A DNA stretch of 42,552 nucleotides. Origin: Achromobacter sp. UMC46. Lineage in GTDB: Bacteria > Pseudomonadota > Gammaproteobacteria > Burkholderiales > Burkholderiaceae_B. Shown here piece by piece: positions 16,273-25,393 of this stretch (position 1 is its first letter; each line of letters starts with the position of its first letter). The position numbers and the translations under genes were made by a program. Location of the stretch: NCBI RefSeq assembly GCF_014170335.1, contig NZ_LZZS01000025.1, forward strand, positions 1-42,552. The letters are read 5' to 3'. The notes beneath the pieces are model-generated. The model searched no databases. It saw nothing but the letters and a program-made list of their open reading frames with translations, and was not told where the DNA came from.

Positions 16273-16707
16273 TCATAGATCCGGGATCAGGCGCTTGCCC
16301 AGACTGACCACCTCGTCGCACGAGAAGCCCAGCGATTCGTAAAAGCCCTGCACGGCGACGTTGCCCGTGCGGATCAGCAGATTGATCTTGGGGCACCCCA
16401 TTTCCAGCAACTTACGCTCCACGGCGCGCATCAGCACGGTGGCGTAGCCCCGCCGCTGATGTTCGGGCGACACGGCAAGATAGTTGATCCATCCGCGATG
16501 GCCGTCATAGCCGCCCATCAGCGTACCGACGATGGCGCCCTGCGCCTCGCCCACCAGAAACAGGTCAGATTGCACGGTGAGCTTGCGGGCGATGTCCTTC
16601 ACCGGATCGTTCCACGGCCGGGTCAGGCCGCAATCGCGCCATAGCTGGACGATGGCAGCCTCGTCGGCGGGATGGTAGGGCCGGATGGAAAGGGCTTGTT
16701 GGGTCAT
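16273..16707 (-). CDS. ypeA: YpeA-like GNAT acetyltransferase
   Basis: A 144-residue GNAT enzyme closely resembling E. coli YpeA. It shares the LTRPWNDPVKDIARKL region, VGTLMGGYDGHRGW, the acetyl-CoA pyrophosphate loop QRRGYAT and the C-terminal SLGKRLIPD. It transfers acetyl from acetyl-CoA to an unknown amine. The start MTQQALSIRP has an AAGGAA ribosome site 8 bp upstream. The longer open frame runs through an intrinsic terminator and is rejected. It lies 75 bp downstream of that terminator, so its expression may depend on readthrough. Confidence 0.9.
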   Translation of the reverse strand: MTQQALSIRPYHPADEAAIVQLWRDCGLTRPWNDPVKDIARKLTVQSDLFLVGEAQGAIVGTLMGGYDGHRGWINYLAVSPEHQRRGYATVLMRAVERKLLEMGCPKINLLIRTGNVAVQGFYESLGFSCDEVVSLGKRLIPDL

Positions 16708-16778
16708 GCTTCGTTCCTTGGACAAAGGGTACGAAGGCCTGGCGATACGCCTCGCGGACGGAATGGATAGCGCACAAA

Positions 16779-16808
16779 CAAAAAGGCCACGAGGGGTATC
16801 GTGGCCTT
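16779..16808 (-). terminator. Intrinsic terminator ahead of ypeA
   Basis: A perfect AAGGCCACGA/TCGTGGCCTT stem with loop TACCCC, read on the minus strand and followed by a U-rich tail. It could also end phzF transcripts. Confidence 0.85.
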
Positions 16809-16923
16809 CAGGAGGAAGCGCTGAAAACTCAGCGCCTGAACGTGACTTGCCACTCAACGTAGACGTCGAGTGATTCGTCGGTTATCTGCCCGGCATGCCG
16901 GCGCGGAGTGCATTGCGTTCATG
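16779..16923 (-). ncRNA. Candidate small RNA or terminating leader upstream of ypeA
   Basis: On the minus strand a promoter (16930-16959) is followed by three stems. SL1 is CACTCGACG-TCTA-CGTTGAGTG (16851-16872). SL2 is CGCTGA-GTTT-TCAGCG (16819-16834). SL3 is a 10-bp terminator stem (16783-16808) followed by TTTTTGTTTG. About 145 nt would be produced. It either ends as a free RNA or acts as the ypeA leader. No RNA family is recognised. Confidence 0.55.
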
Positions 16924-16929
16924 CGAAAG

Positions 16930-16959
16930 AGCATACACGAGCCCCCGCGCGGCAGGCAA
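16930..16959 (-). promoter_or_regulatory. Sigma-70 promoter candidate between phzF and ypeA
   Basis: TTGCCT-N18-TATGCT read on the minus strand, 19 bp beyond the phzF stop. The expected start is near 16923. Confidence 0.5.
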
Positions 16960-16977
16960 TATCGGCACACGCCCGAA

Positions 16978-17892
16978 TCAGGATGCCGCCGGCGCAGGCA
17001 GCGTCCCTTCCATGACGATGACCGCCTGGCCCGCCACCCCCGCCCAGACGCCGTCGGCACGGGGTTCGGCGTGCGCCAGCAACAGGCTGGCCCGGCCCAT
17101 GTCCACGCCCTGCCCCACGCGCAAGCGCAACAACGTGTCGCCGCGCAGCGACGCGCGCAACGCCGTCATCGCCGCCGTCGCGCTGCCCGTGGCGGGGTCT
17201 TCGGTCATGCGTCCGGTGAACATCCGGGCCTGGATGTCCGTCGGCGCGTCCTCGGTATCCTCGGCCGTGTCCGTCGTATAGACATAGATGGACTTCGCGC
17301 CGTCCAGCGGCAGCAGCGCGGCATAGCCGCCAGCGTCCGGCGCCGCACGTCGCAGCGCATCGCGGTTGCGTAACTGCGCGACCAGGAAGATCAACCCCAC
17401 CGAGACCACCTGCGGCGCATGCTCGGACGTGTCGATATCGGACGGGTCCAGCTTCAATGCCCGGGCCACCGCGGCCACCGGCACCTGGCTCGCGCGAGAC
17501 AACGGCTGGGGCGCCAGAAGCTCGACGCCGTCCACGCCCTTGGCGCCCGCCGCAAGCGAGATCCGCACCAGACCCGCGGCCTCTTCGAACACGAACGCAT
17601 CCGGCGCCGGGCGTCCGGCGGCGATCATCTCGCGCGCCAGCACCACGGCCGTGCCCACATTCGGATGGCCCGCGAACGGCACCTCGCGGTCGGGCGTGAA
17701 GATGCGCACCCAGGCGGTATGCGCCGGGTCTTTCGGCGGCAGCACGAAGCTGGTCTCCGAATAGTTGAATTCCCGCGCGATGCGCTGCATCTGCGCGGAT
17801 TCCAGCCCCTGGGCATCCAGCACAACCGCCAACGGGTTGCCGCTATAGGGCTGGGTGGTGAAGACATCGGCGGTGACGTATCGGTAGCGCAT
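16978..17892 (-). CDS. PhzF-family isomerase
   Basis: A 304-residue protein of the PhzF/DapF-like fold. It begins MRYRYVTADVFTTQPYSGNPLAVV, a hallmark N terminus, with the catalytic-Glu region REFNYSETSFV and FTPDREVPFAGHPNVGTA. The C-terminal half repeats the fold with MTEDPATGSATAAM. PhzF itself isomerises a phenazine precursor, but no phenazine genes are present. Most homologues have unknown substrates, so no pathway is assigned. The start is fixed by the family N terminus. Confidence 0.9.
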   Translation of the reverse strand: MRYRYVTADVFTTQPYSGNPLAVVLDAQGLESAQMQRIAREFNYSETSFVLPPKDPAHTAWVRIFTPDREVPFAGHPNVGTAVVLAREMIAAGRPAPDAFVFEEAAGLVRISLAAGAKGVDGVELLAPQPLSRASQVPVAAVARALKLDPSDIDTSEHAPQVVSVGLIFLVAQLRNRDALRRAAPDAGGYAALLPLDGAKSIYVYTTDTAEDTEDAPTDIQARMFTGRMTEDPATGSATAAMTALRASLRGDTLLRLRVGQGVDMGRASLLLAHAEPRADGVWAGVAGQAVIVMEGTLPAPAAS

Positions 17893-18071
17893 GCAAGCTT
17901 CTCTTTGTCCGGCGGGAAAGACGCAGTATGCAAGGACGCAGCCATGGCGCGACAGGCACAGAACCGCAGAACTTTCGCCATAACAGCGCGGCTTGGCCCC
18001 TGCGTCGAGTAACCTGTCTGCGAAGGACGCATCCGCGCCCCAATGCACGCTTACCCCGAAAGGAATGCACC

Positions 18072-18461
18072 ATGGAAAACCCTTTTGGCGACTCCGACGA
18101 ACCGTCCAGCGACCACCGGCAATATCTGGTCCTGATCTCGGCATCGAAAGACAACGCCTCGCTCGCCCAGAAGCTGCTTGAAAACCTGAAGAAGCATGTC
18201 GATGAACGCGCCGCCCCGTTGTGGATCGACGCCAAGGGCATCGGCGTCCTGTTGACGACAGATCTGGTCGCGTCCGACATCTGGCGCGAAATGTTCCAGA
18301 AGGAACCGGGCCAGGACTACGGCGATACGCGCAATATGCTCGTGCTGGAAATCGGCCGCGATTGGGCCGCCCGCCGCGACGACAAGATCGAACACTGGCT
18401 GGCCAGCCACGTCGGCAATCCGCTGCCGCCCGCGCCGCGCAAGGCAGACAAGCGGCGTTGA
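18072..18461 (+). CDS. Unrecognised 129-residue cytoplasmic protein
   Basis: It begins MENPFGDSDEPSSDH with an AAAGGAA ribosome site. A beta-strand YLVLISASK is followed by a Lys-rich helix LAQKLLENLKKHVDE, then APLWIDAKGIGVLLTT and MLVLEIGRDWAARR. The strand-helix-strand pattern suggests a small alpha/beta (ferredoxin-like) fold. A distant likeness to SinR/Cas2-fold proteins was considered and not established. It is divergent from phzF. It is 33 bp from the next gene, so the two are probably co-transcribed. Confidence 0.7.
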   Translation: MENPFGDSDEPSSDHRQYLVLISASKDNASLAQKLLENLKKHVDERAAPLWIDAKGIGVLLTTDLVASDIWREMFQKEPGQDYGDTRNMLVLEIGRDWAARRDDKIEHWLASHVGNPLPPAPRKADKRR

Positions 18462-18494
18462 ATCCCTGCGCAACCCCATCACAGACCGACGCCC

Positions 18495-18884
18495 ATGATC
18501 CGCACGCTGACCGCCCTTTCCCTGACGCTGATCGCCGCCGCGGCGCATGCCGCAGGCGCCAAGGATTACACCGCCCAGTATGATCGCTGCCTGTCGGAGG
18601 CTGGAGCCACCAACAACACCTCGGTGCTGAATTGCTCCAGCACGGTGTCGGCCTCTGTGAAGTCTGAAATCAACGCGCTGTACGGCAAACTGCATGCGCG
18701 TCTGGCGCAGCAATCGGCGGAAGACGCCGATAAGCTGGAGCAAACCCAAAAGGCTTGGCTCGCGTACCGCAACGGCCAATGCGACCTTGCCACCTCTTAC
18801 GTCGGTTCACCGATGTTCGGCTACTGCCCCATGCGGCTGAACATTCAACGCGCCGATGAATTGAGGGAACTGCTGGGCGACTGA
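18495..18884 (+). CDS. LprI-family (DUF1311) periplasmic protein
   Basis: A 129-residue secreted protein. Its signal peptide is MIRTLTALSLTLIAAAAHA, with cleavage after AHA. The mature domain shows the LprI pattern with conserved cysteines (DRCLSEA, VLNCSS, GQCDLA, YGYC-like FGYCPM) and the QKAWLAYRN motif. LprI from mycobacteria inhibits lysozyme; most homologues in proteobacteria are uncharacterised envelope proteins. The inhibitor role is only inferred. It is convergent with a membrane-protein gene, 2 bp between stops. Confidence 0.85.
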   Translation: MIRTLTALSLTLIAAAAHAAGAKDYTAQYDRCLSEAGATNNTSVLNCSSTVSASVKSEINALYGKLHARLAQQSAEDADKLEQTQKAWLAYRNGQCDLATSYVGSPMFGYCPMRLNIQRADELRELLGD

Positions 18885-18886
18885 TC

Positions 18887-19642
18887 TCAGGTGCTGCGGC
18901 CGCCCTGCGCCTGCTCGCGATATGCGACGGCGCACATCGTCGCGGCCGTCACCACCAGCGCGGCGCAAAGCACGACGCCGACGATGCCAAGCGCAATCGC
19001 GGCAGCGGACATGTCCGAGATGGCCGTCGAAAGCAAGGCGCCCGCAATCACCAGAAGTACCCCCAGCAAGAACAGAATTCCCATCATCGGCCACGCGTGC
19101 ACTCGGCTCCCCTGACGGGTCCGCCAAAAATCGCAACGCCCCAAGATCGCCGCCCGCGCGAAGCTCTGGGAAAAGGTGCTGACCAGATACAGCGCCGGCA
19201 CCCATATGGCCGCAAGCGCCAGGAACAGGGACACGAAGAACGCGCTATCGGCAACGCCATCCAGCCCAAAGTAAATCAGGATCGGCACTCGGGCGGTGGC
19301 GTACATCAAGCCCGTGCCTATCGCGATAAGCAGCACGAGCAAGGCAAGGACTTTCCACTCCGATCGCCCCCAACGCCAGTCCGCGATATCGGCATGACGG
19401 CCCGGCACGATCTGCCGCGACCAAGCGGTAGCCATGCGCGTCAAGGCCAGCACATTCACGATGACGAACAGGAAGAATCCGGAATACACCAGCGACAGGT
19501 GCGGCAGCAGCAGCGTGATCGGCAGCGTCAGGACAAACACGGAAAATGCCCACGGCGTAGACCGCCATAGACTGCCACCCTGTTGACGGAGCGTGCTTGC
19601 CGTCAACGCCAAATAGCGGTTAGCCGGGAGAGAGGTCGACAC
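18887..19642 (-). CDS. Uncharacterised inner-membrane protein, about six helices
   Basis: About 251 residues with hydrophobic segments at TPWAFSVFVLTLPITLLL, VYSGFFLFVIVNVLAL, WKVLALLVLLIAIGTGL, FFVSLFLALAAIWVPAL, MMGILFLLGVLLVIAG and AIALGIVGVVLCAALVV. There are no catalytic motifs and no family recognised. The start is called at a GTG (19642) because an AAAGGAC ribosome site lies 5-11 bp upstream. The frame remains open to 19837, but that extension is Arg/Ser-rich and non-coding in character. Confidence 0.68.
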   Translation of the reverse strand: MSTSLPANRYLALTASTLRQQGGSLWRSTPWAFSVFVLTLPITLLLPHLSLVYSGFFLFVIVNVLALTRMATAWSRQIVPGRHADIADWRWGRSEWKVLALLVLLIAIGTGLMYATARVPILIYFGLDGVADSAFFVSLFLALAAIWVPALYLVSTFSQSFARAAILGRCDFWRTRQGSRVHAWPMMGILFLLGVLLVIAGALLSTAISDMSAAAIALGIVGVVLCAALVVTAATMCAVAYREQAQGGRST

Positions 19643-19727
19643 GGAGGTCCTTTGCACGAGAGCGTTGGTGTAATCCGCAGGAGTTATACCAGCACTTCGT
19701 GCACCCGGTACCGCATCCGGGCGGCCC

Positions 19728-19922
19728 CTACCCTCTTGCCAGCACCAACACGGCGCTACCGCTGAATTCCCCGTACTCGACGTTCTTGTCGAAGTCGAGC
19801 TTGTCCGTAACCTTAAGACCGTTTGCGCCTTTCTCAAGGGTCACTTTGGTGCTTAACCGCTGGCCTTCTACGTACAGCCATCCGGCTTCAACGCGGTTCA
19901 GATAAGGAATGCGTGTTCCCAT
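19728..19922 (-). CDS. Small ORF of probable phage or island origin
   Basis: A 64-residue frame beginning MGTRIPYLNRVEAGW and ending SGSAVLVLARG, with natural-looking composition (KVTLEKGANGLKVTDKLDFDKN). Its DNA is visibly less GC-rich than neighbours. The N-terminal part runs into the integrase remnant on the other strand near 19900-19922, so the gene is probably truncated at a recombination junction. The ribosome site is poor. The family is not recognised; it may be a non-expressed fragment. Confidence 0.4.
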   Translation of the reverse strand: MGTRIPYLNRVEAGWLYVEGQRLSTKVTLEKGANGLKVTDKLDFDKNVEYGEFSGSAVLVLARG

Positions 19923-20254
19923 TCGAAGGAGGTCCCATATCGCGAATGAATGCGGCCGCATGGCGTAGCGCACGCAAGCGTGCTGCGTTGGCTTGGGAAA
20001 CGAAGTACGGCAAGCCGGCGCATCCGGACTTCGCACGGCTTCGCGTGCACGATCTAAAACATACGTTTGGGCGTCGGCTCAGAGCTGCAGGCGTTTCGCA
20101 TGAGGATCGTCAGGTGCTGTTGGGCCACACGAATGGCAGCGTCACGTCGCACGACTCTGCCGCGGAGCTGGGCAAGCTGATCGAATTGGCCAATCGCATT
20201 ACACGCACCAATGATCAAACGCCTACGTTGACGGTATTGCGCCGACAACAATAG
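19895..20254 (+). pseudogene. C-terminal remnant of a tyrosine-recombinase integrase
   Basis: Only the last ~120 residues of an integrase catalytic domain remain: ECVFPFEGGPISRMN, RLRVHDLKHTFGRRL, LLGHTNGSVTSHDSAAEL. The canonical HxxR box reads HDLK (Lys codon 20057-20059). The catalytic tyrosine of the usual T-x-H-Y-S motif reads Asp (codon 20153-20155), a likely TAC-to-GAC change. The N-terminal arm and core-binding domains are missing. It cannot be active. It lies 76 bp beyond the 3' end of tRNA-Pro, a common integration target, so it marks a past insertion. Confidence 0.82.
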
Positions 20255-20288
20255 AGCAAAGTCCCCAGAAAGTTCCCACAATGAGAAA

Positions 20289-20318
20289 GGGGGTTAGTGA
20301 TTAATATCACTAACCCCC
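20289..20318 (-). terminator. Terminator of tRNA-Pro
   Basis: A 12-bp perfect stem GGGGGTTAGTGA/TCACTAACCCCC with loop TTAATA, 11 bp beyond the tRNA CCA end, followed on the minus strand by TTTCTCAT. Confidence 0.75.
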
Positions 20319-20329
20319 TAGGGTATTGC

Positions 20330-20408
<79 letters not shown>

Positions 20409-20416
20409 AGAAAAAG

Positions 20417-20422
20417 AGTATA
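20417..20422 (-). promoter_or_regulatory. Extended -10 promoter of tRNA-Pro
   Basis: TGCTATACT (extended -10 with TATACT) lies 11 bp upstream of the mature tRNA 5' end, so transcription would start about 4 nt before it. No good -35 is seen. The surrounding 20407-20637 gap is AT-rich near the tRNA and otherwise shows no gene. Confidence 0.5.
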
Positions 20423-20637
20423 GCAGAACAAAAATTTGTTTGCACGCAGTGGTGCAAAAAAAGTGCTGAATACTCAAAAAAATTTGCGCCTCATGTTCGT
20501 CGCCTGCACATACTGCGTGCAAGGCGGCGCACAAGGCGCAACGTACTGCTTGCTTGCACCGCGCACGCTTCAAGCGCGACACGCGGTGCAGGTACTGCGT
20601 TCGATCAAACGATCTTGGACGGCAATGAATTCAGCAC

Positions 20638-21084
20638 TTAAGCGGCCGAACCCACGGTGCTGCTGGTGGCACCGGCCGGTGCGCTGGCCGCCGTGTTCGC
20701 CGGCAGCCCCAACGCATCGGCCAGCATGGTCGAGACGTTGCCGAGCTCGTTGCGCAGGGCCTGCATTTCAGCACCCGACAAGCGCACGGCGGCGTCTTGA
20801 TCATGCGGCATGTCGCGCGCATCGCCCAGACGATTACGTGCGCCGCTGATCGTGAAGCCTTGCTCGTACAGCAGGGACCGGATGCGGCGGATCAGCAGCA
20901 CTTCGTGATGCTGATAGTAGCGGCGGTTGCCGCGGCGCTTCACGGGCTTGAGCTGCGTGAATTCCTGTTCCCAGTACCGCAAGACGTGTGGCTTGACGCC
21001 ACACAGCTCGCTGACTTCACCGATGGTGAAGTAACGCTTGGCGGGAATGGGCGGTAAGGTAACGGTGGGTTCAGTACGTGTCAT
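20638..21084 (-). CDS. MerR-family transcriptional regulator
   Basis: A 148-residue protein with the MerR winged helix at the N terminus: [20 protein letters not shown], the wing RRGNRRYY and the helix [18 protein letters not shown]. The C-terminal tail after residue 110 is low-complexity Ala/Thr/Ser-rich and lacks metal-binding cysteines. This gene regularly follows ihfA in betaproteobacteria. Its target is unknown. It is 58 bp downstream of ihfA, probably in the same transcript, and is the last gene before tRNA-Pro. Confidence 0.88.
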   Translation of the reverse strand: MTRTEPTVTLPPIPAKRYFTIGEVSELCGVKPHVLRYWEQEFTQLKPVKRRGNRRYYQHHEVLLIRRIRSLLYEQGFTISGARNRLGDARDMPHDQDAAVRLSGAEMQALRNELGNVSTMLADALGLPANTAASAPAGATSSTVGSAA

Positions 21085-21142
21085 AAGCGAATTTTATGCC
21101 GCGCGGGCGCTGGAAGCCGATAACAATTACCGACAAAGCGTA

Positions 21143-21484
21143 TCACTCCGCGGCGTCGGGTGCAGCAGGGGTCGCCTGCTCCACCACGCTCTTGAGTTTC
21201 TGACTCGCGTGGAACGTGACCACGCGGCGTGCGGCGATGGGAATGGTCTCGCCGGTCTTGGGATTGCGGCCAGGGCGCGGCGGCTTGTCGCGCACCTGGA
21301 AATTGCCAAAGCCCGAAAGCTTGACCGAATCTCCGCGCGCCAGGGCATCGCGGATTTCTTCGAAGAACGTATCGACGATGTCCTTGGCTTCGCGTTTGTT
21401 CAGGCCGACCCGCTCGAAGAGCAGTTCGGCCAGCTCAGCCTTGGTCAGAGTGCGCGGCTCGGCAGCAAGCATACTGTTCCCCAT
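21143..21484 (-). CDS. ihfA: Integration host factor subunit alpha
   Basis: A 113-residue DNA-bending protein of the HU/IHF family: [33 protein letters not shown], and the DNA-intercalating arm [17 protein letters not shown]. It forms a heterodimer with IhfB and bends DNA in recombination, replication and sigma-54 promoters such as the glnK promoter in this window. The stop of pheT is 3 bp upstream, so it is co-transcribed. A second possible start (MLAAEP, 12 bp later) has a GGGGAA ribosome site and may be the real one. Confidence 0.96.
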   Translation of the reverse strand: MGNSMLAAEPRTLTKAELAELLFERVGLNKREAKDIVDTFFEEIRDALARGDSVKLSGFGNFQVRDKPPRPGRNPKTGETIPIAARRVVTFHASQKLKSVVEQATPAAPDAAE

Positions 21485-21487
21485 GGT

Positions 21488-23905
21488 TCAAGCACGCTGG
21501 CGCGCGCCGTGAGCACTGACCAATGCATCCTTGATGCGGGACAGGCAATCCGCCACACGGGCTTCGTCCAGAGTGACCTCAGTGTCCTGTAGCCAGAATC
21601 GGAAAGCAAGGCTTTTCTCGGTGACGGGTTCGCTGCCGTGGGCCTTCTCGCGCCACACGTCGAACACGCGGACATCCTGCACCACGGCCAGTTGCGCATC
21701 CGCCTTGACGGCCGCGGCCACGGTGTCCAGCATCGATTGCGTGGACACGGGAGCATCGACCCACAACGCCAGATCGCGCACCACCACGGGCTGGCGCGAC
21801 AGTTCGCGCACCTGCGGCAGTTCGCCTTCGGACAAGGCATCCACGTTCAATTCGAACACGACCGGCGCATGCGCCAGATCTGCCTGCTGCGCCCAACGCG
21901 GGTGCAGTTCACCGATCCAGCCGATCGCGCGGCCATCCAGTTCAATGCGGGCGCTGCGGCCCGGATGCAGCGCGGGATGCGCGGCGGCTTCGAAACGCAA
22001 GCGGCGGCCGCGTGCGCCGAACAGCGCTTCGACATCCATCTTCACGTCGTAGAAGTCCACCTGGCGCGTCGCGGCGCCCCACTGCTCTTCCACCGCCGGG
22101 CCCCACGCCGCGCCAGACAGGCGCATCGGCTGCTTCACGCCCGCCACTTCCAGCGGACCGTCCTGGACGGATGCGTCGCGCATGAACACCCGGCCCAATT
22201 CAAACAGGCGCACGCGCGACTGCTTGCGATTGGCGTTGTGGCGGATGTTGGCGATCAGGCCGCCGATCAGGCTGGAACGCATGACCGACAAATGGCTGGC
22301 GATCGGGTTGACCAGGCGGACCGGCGTGTCGTTGCCGGCGTAGTCGCGTTCCCAATCCGCTTCGACGAAGCTGTAGTTCACGACTTCCTGGTAGTCCTGC
22401 GCGGCGGCCAGGCGGCGCAGCGCATGCGCGCCGCGATGCACTTCCGGCTGCGAGAACATCTTGGCGCGCGCCATCGGCGGCACGTCGGGGATGCTCTCGA
22501 AACCGTAGATGCGGGCCACTTCCTCGATCAGGTCTTCTTCGATCTGGAGATCGAAGCGGTACGACGGCGGGCTGACGATGAAGTCGTCGCCTTCGACCGT
22601 GAATTCCAGGCCCAGGCTGCCGAAGATCTTGGCGACCTGCTCTTGCGTGACGGGCACGCCCAGCACGCGGTGGCAACGCGCCAGGCGCAGGCGCACGGGC
22701 GGACGGGCCGGCAGGTTGACGATCTGGTCGTCGATGGGGCCGACCTGGCCGCCGCAGATATCGACGATCAGGCGCGTGATGAATTCAAGGTGCTCAGGGA
22801 TGCTGGCGTAATCCACACCCCGCTCGAAACGGTGGCTGGCTTCCGAGCTGAACTTGTAGCGGCGCGCGCGGCCGGCGATGGCTTGCGGCCACCAGAACGC
22901 GGCTTCCAGATAGATGTTCTGCGTATCCAGCGTCACGGAGGTGGCTTCGCCACCCATGATGCCGGCCAGGCTTTCCACCTGGTCGCCCGCCACCACCACG
23001 CCCACCTTGGGGTCGAGCGTGACGGTCTGGCCGTTCAGCAGTTCAAGCGTTTCGCCTTCGCGCGCCCAGCGCACACTGATGTCGCCGCCAATCTTGTCCA
23101 GATCGAACACGTGCGACGGGCGGCCCAGTTCCAGCATGACGTAGTTGGAGATGTCCACCAGCGCGGACAACGAACGCTGGCCGGCGCGCTCAAGGCGCGT
23201 CTTCATCCAGTCGGGCGTTGCGGCGCGGGCATTCACGCCGCGGATCACGCGGCCGCCGAAACGGCCGCACAGGTCAGGGGCTTCGATCTTGACGGGCAGG
23301 CGCTCATCCAGCGTGACCGGCACGGCGACGGCGGTCGGCACGGACAGCGGCGCCCCCGTCAGGGCAGCCACTTCGCGCGCCACGCCCAGGATCGACAGGC
23401 AGTCGGCGCGGTTGGGCGTGAGCTTGAGCGTGAAGAGCGTGTCGTCCAAGTCCAGCGCTTCGCGGATGGACTGGCCAGGCACCATGTCGGCGGGCAGTTC
23501 CAGCAGACCGGCATGGTCTTGCGACAGGCCAAGTTCGCGGGCCGAGCACAGCATGCCCGACGATTGCACGCCGCGCATCTTGGCCACGCCGATCTTCATG
23601 CCGCCAGGCAGTTCCGCGCCCACGCGGGCCAGCGGCACTTTCAGGCCGGCCGCCGCGTTCGGCGCGCCGCAGACGATTTGCAGGCGCTCGCCGGAGCCGT
23701 CATCCACTTGGCAGACGCGCAGCTTGTCGGCGTCGGGGTGCGGCGCGATGTCGACGATATGACCCACGACCACGCCGGTGAAGGCGGGTGCGGCGGGCAC
23801 GGTGTCTTCGACTTCCAGGCCGGCCATCGTGAGCCGGTGCGCGAGTTCATCGGTTGCGATCGGAGGGTTGACCAGCGTACGCAGCCAGGATTCGGGAAAT
23901 TGCAT
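21488..23905 (-). CDS. pheT: Phenylalanyl-tRNA synthetase beta subunit
   Basis: An 805-residue subunit of the heterotetrameric enzyme that charges tRNA-Phe. It begins [21 protein letters not shown], then an OB-fold tRNA-binding domain ([24 protein letters not shown], about residues 45-70). The B3/B4 editing region, B5, the catalytic-like core and the C-terminal anticodon-binding domain follow ([16 protein letters not shown]). Length and domain order are normal. The start lies 13 bp after the pheS stop and the end 3 bp before ihfA, so pheS-pheT-ihfA form an operon as in most proteobacteria. Confidence 0.97.
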   Translation of the reverse strand: MQFPESWLRTLVNPPIATDELAHRLTMAGLEVEDTVPAAPAFTGVVVGHIVDIAPHPDADKLRVCQVDDGSGERLQIVCGAPNAAAGLKVPLARVGAELPGGMKIGVAKMRGVQSSGMLCSARELGLSQDHAGLLELPADMVPGQSIREALDLDDTLFTLKLTPNRADCLSILGVAREVAALTGAPLSVPTAVAVPVTLDERLPVKIEAPDLCGRFGGRVIRGVNARAATPDWMKTRLERAGQRSLSALVDISNYVMLELGRPSHVFDLDKIGGDISVRWAREGETLELLNGQTVTLDPKVGVVVAGDQVESLAGIMGGEATSVTLDTQNIYLEAAFWWPQAIAGRARRYKFSSEASHRFERGVDYASIPEHLEFITRLIVDICGGQVGPIDDQIVNLPARPPVRLRLARCHRVLGVPVTQEQVAKIFGSLGLEFTVEGDDFIVSPPSYRFDLQIEEDLIEEVARIYGFESIPDVPPMARAKMFSQPEVHRGAHALRRLAAAQDYQEVVNYSFVEADWERDYAGNDTPVRLVNPIASHLSVMRSSLIGGLIANIRHNANRKQSRVRLFELGRVFMRDASVQDGPLEVAGVKQPMRLSGAAWGPAVEEQWGAATRQVDFYDVKMDVEALFGARGRRLRFEAAAHPALHPGRSARIELDGRAIGWIGELHPRWAQQADLAHAPVVFELNVDALSEGELPQVRELSRQPVVVRDLALWVDAPVSTQSMLDTVAAAVKADAQLAVVQDVRVFDVWREKAHGSEPVTEKSLAFRFWLQDTEVTLDEARVADCLSRIKDALVSAHGARQRA

Positions 23906-23918
23906 GATCAGCCGTCTG

Positions 23919-24941
23919 TTATTCGTTGAACTGGCGCAAGAAGCGCAAATCGCCTTCGTAGAATTGGCGCAGATCGTTGACGCCGTAGCGCAACATCGTC
24001 AGGCGCTCAAGTCCGGAGCCGAAGGCAAAGCCGATGTAGCGCTCGGGGTCGAGACCGAAATTGCGCACCACTTCGGGGTGCACCTGGCCCGAGCCGGAGA
24101 TCTCCAGCCAGCGGCCGCGGTTGGGACCCGAGGTGAACATCATGTCGATTTCGGCGGACGGTTCCGTGAACGGGAAGAACGACGGACGGAAGCGCACGAC
24201 GAGATCGTCGCTTTCAAAGAAGCAACGCAGGAAATCGGTGTACACGCCTTTCAGATCGGCAAACGAGATGTCCTCGGCGATCCAAAGCCCTTCCACCTGG
24301 TGGAACATGGGCGAGTGCGTGGCGTCGCTGTCGACGCGGTAGGTGCGCCCCGGCGCAATGACCTTGATGGGCGGCTTGTGCATGCGGGCGTAGCGCACCT
24401 GCATGGGGCTGGTGTGCGTGCGCAGCAGCAGCGGCAGGCCGTCGGCGTCGTTCATGTCGACGTAGAACGTGTCCTGCATCGAACGCGCCGGATGGTCCAG
24501 CGGGTTGTTCAACGCGGTGAAATTGGTCCAGTCGTTTTCCACTTCGGGGCCGTCGGCCACATCGAAGCCAATGGAACGGAAGATGGCTTCCACGCGTTCC
24601 CAGGTCCGGATCACCGGATGGATGCCGCCCGGCGCGCGGCCGCGTCCCGGCAACGTGACGTCAATGGTTTCAGAGGCCAGCCGGGCATCCAATTCCGCCT
24701 GCGCCAACGCGGCGCGGCGAGCAGTCAGAAGCTCTTCGACTTGTTGCTTGGCCTGATTGATCCGGGCGCCCATTTCGCGCTTCTGCTCGGGATCGAGTTT
24801 GCCCAGGCCTTTCAGCAGCACCGTCAGTGCGCCTTCCTTACCCAGGAATCGAGCCTTTGCGTTCTCAAGCGCAGCGGCATCCGTAGCCGCGGCGAACCGT
24901 TCTTGCGCCTGGGAGACCAGGTCGTCAACCAATAGAGTCAT
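23919..24941 (-). CDS. pheS: Phenylalanyl-tRNA synthetase alpha subunit
   Basis: A 340-residue catalytic subunit. An N-terminal coiled-coil arm (residues ~1-85) precedes the class II core, with [21 protein letters not shown], the motif 2 region ([18 protein letters not shown]) and motif 3 near the C terminus ([15 protein letters not shown]). It forms an alpha2-beta2 enzyme with PheT. It is 77 bp downstream of rplT, separated by a strong hairpin (24961-24989) that may partially terminate or tune readthrough. No Phe-rich leader peptide like E. coli PheM was found in that gap. Confidence 0.97.
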   Translation of the reverse strand: MTLLVDDLVSQAQERFAAATDAAALENAKARFLGKEGALTVLLKGLGKLDPEQKREMGARINQAKQQVEELLTARRAALAQAELDARLASETIDVTLPGRGRAPGGIHPVIRTWERVEAIFRSIGFDVADGPEVENDWTNFTALNNPLDHPARSMQDTFYVDMNDADGLPLLLRTHTSPMQVRYARMHKPPIKVIAPGRTYRVDSDATHSPMFHQVEGLWIAEDISFADLKGVYTDFLRCFFESDDLVVRFRPSFFPFTEPSAEIDMMFTSGPNRGRWLEISGSGQVHPEVVRNFGLDPERYIGFAFGSGLERLTMLRYGVNDLRQFYEGDLRFLRQFNE

Positions 24942-24960
24942 GAAATCCAGCCTTCAAAAC

Positions 24961-24989
24961 GCAAACGGGGCTATTACAGCCCCGTTTGC
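24961..24989 (-). terminator. Hairpin between rplT and pheS, possible partial terminator
   Basis: A 12-bp perfect stem GCAAACGGGGCT/AGCCCCGTTTGC with a 5-nt loop, followed on the minus strand by GTTTTG. It lies inside the rplT-pheS gap, so it would reduce rather than end transcription into pheST. Confidence 0.6.
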
Positions 24990-25018
24990 AGCGATGCGCG
25001 ATGAGTTAAAGCGCGCGA

Positions 25019-25378
25019 TCAGGCAGCCAAGGCAGCCTTGGCTTGCTGCACGATGGCGGCAAAGCCGGCCTTGTCGCGCACGGCCAGATCGGCCAGGACC
25101 TTACGGTCGAGTTCGATCGAAGCCTTCTTCAGGCCAGCGATGAACACGCTGTAGCTGACGCCATGTTCGCGGACAGCGGCGTTGATACGCGTGATCCACA
25201 GAGCACGGAACGTGCGCTTCTTGTTACGACGGTCGCGGTAGGCGTATTGGCCAGCGCGCATGACTGCTTGCTTGGCAATACGGAACACATTACCGCGGCG
25301 ACCACGGTAACCCTTGGCGGCGGCAATGACTTTTTTGTGACGTGCGCGGGCAGTTACGCCGCGTTTGACGCGAGGCAT
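25019..25378 (-). CDS. rplT: 50S ribosomal protein L20
   Basis: A 119-residue ribosomal protein beginning [19 protein letters not shown], followed by [18 protein letters not shown] and [21 protein letters not shown], a complete L20. It binds 23S rRNA early in 50S assembly and is an autoregulator of its own operon in E. coli and Bacillus. It is 15 bp downstream of rpmI. Confidence 0.98.
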   Translation of the reverse strand: MPRVKRGVTARARHKKVIAAAKGYRGRRGNVFRIAKQAVMRAGQYAYRDRRNKKRTFRALWITRINAAVREHGVSYSVFIAGLKKASIELDRKVLADLAVRDKAGFAAIVQQAKAALAA

Positions 25379-25393
25379 ATTAGATCTCCCTTA

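Noticed and set aside
16854..16922. Short leader ORF inside the ypeA leader RNA
   Set aside because: Its ATG coincides with the expected transcript start and has no ribosome site; no run of one amino acid.
21638..23929. 763-codon plus-strand frame antisense to pheT
   Set aside because: The minus strand encodes unmistakable PheT; the antisense translation is His/Gln/Arg-rich with no domain.
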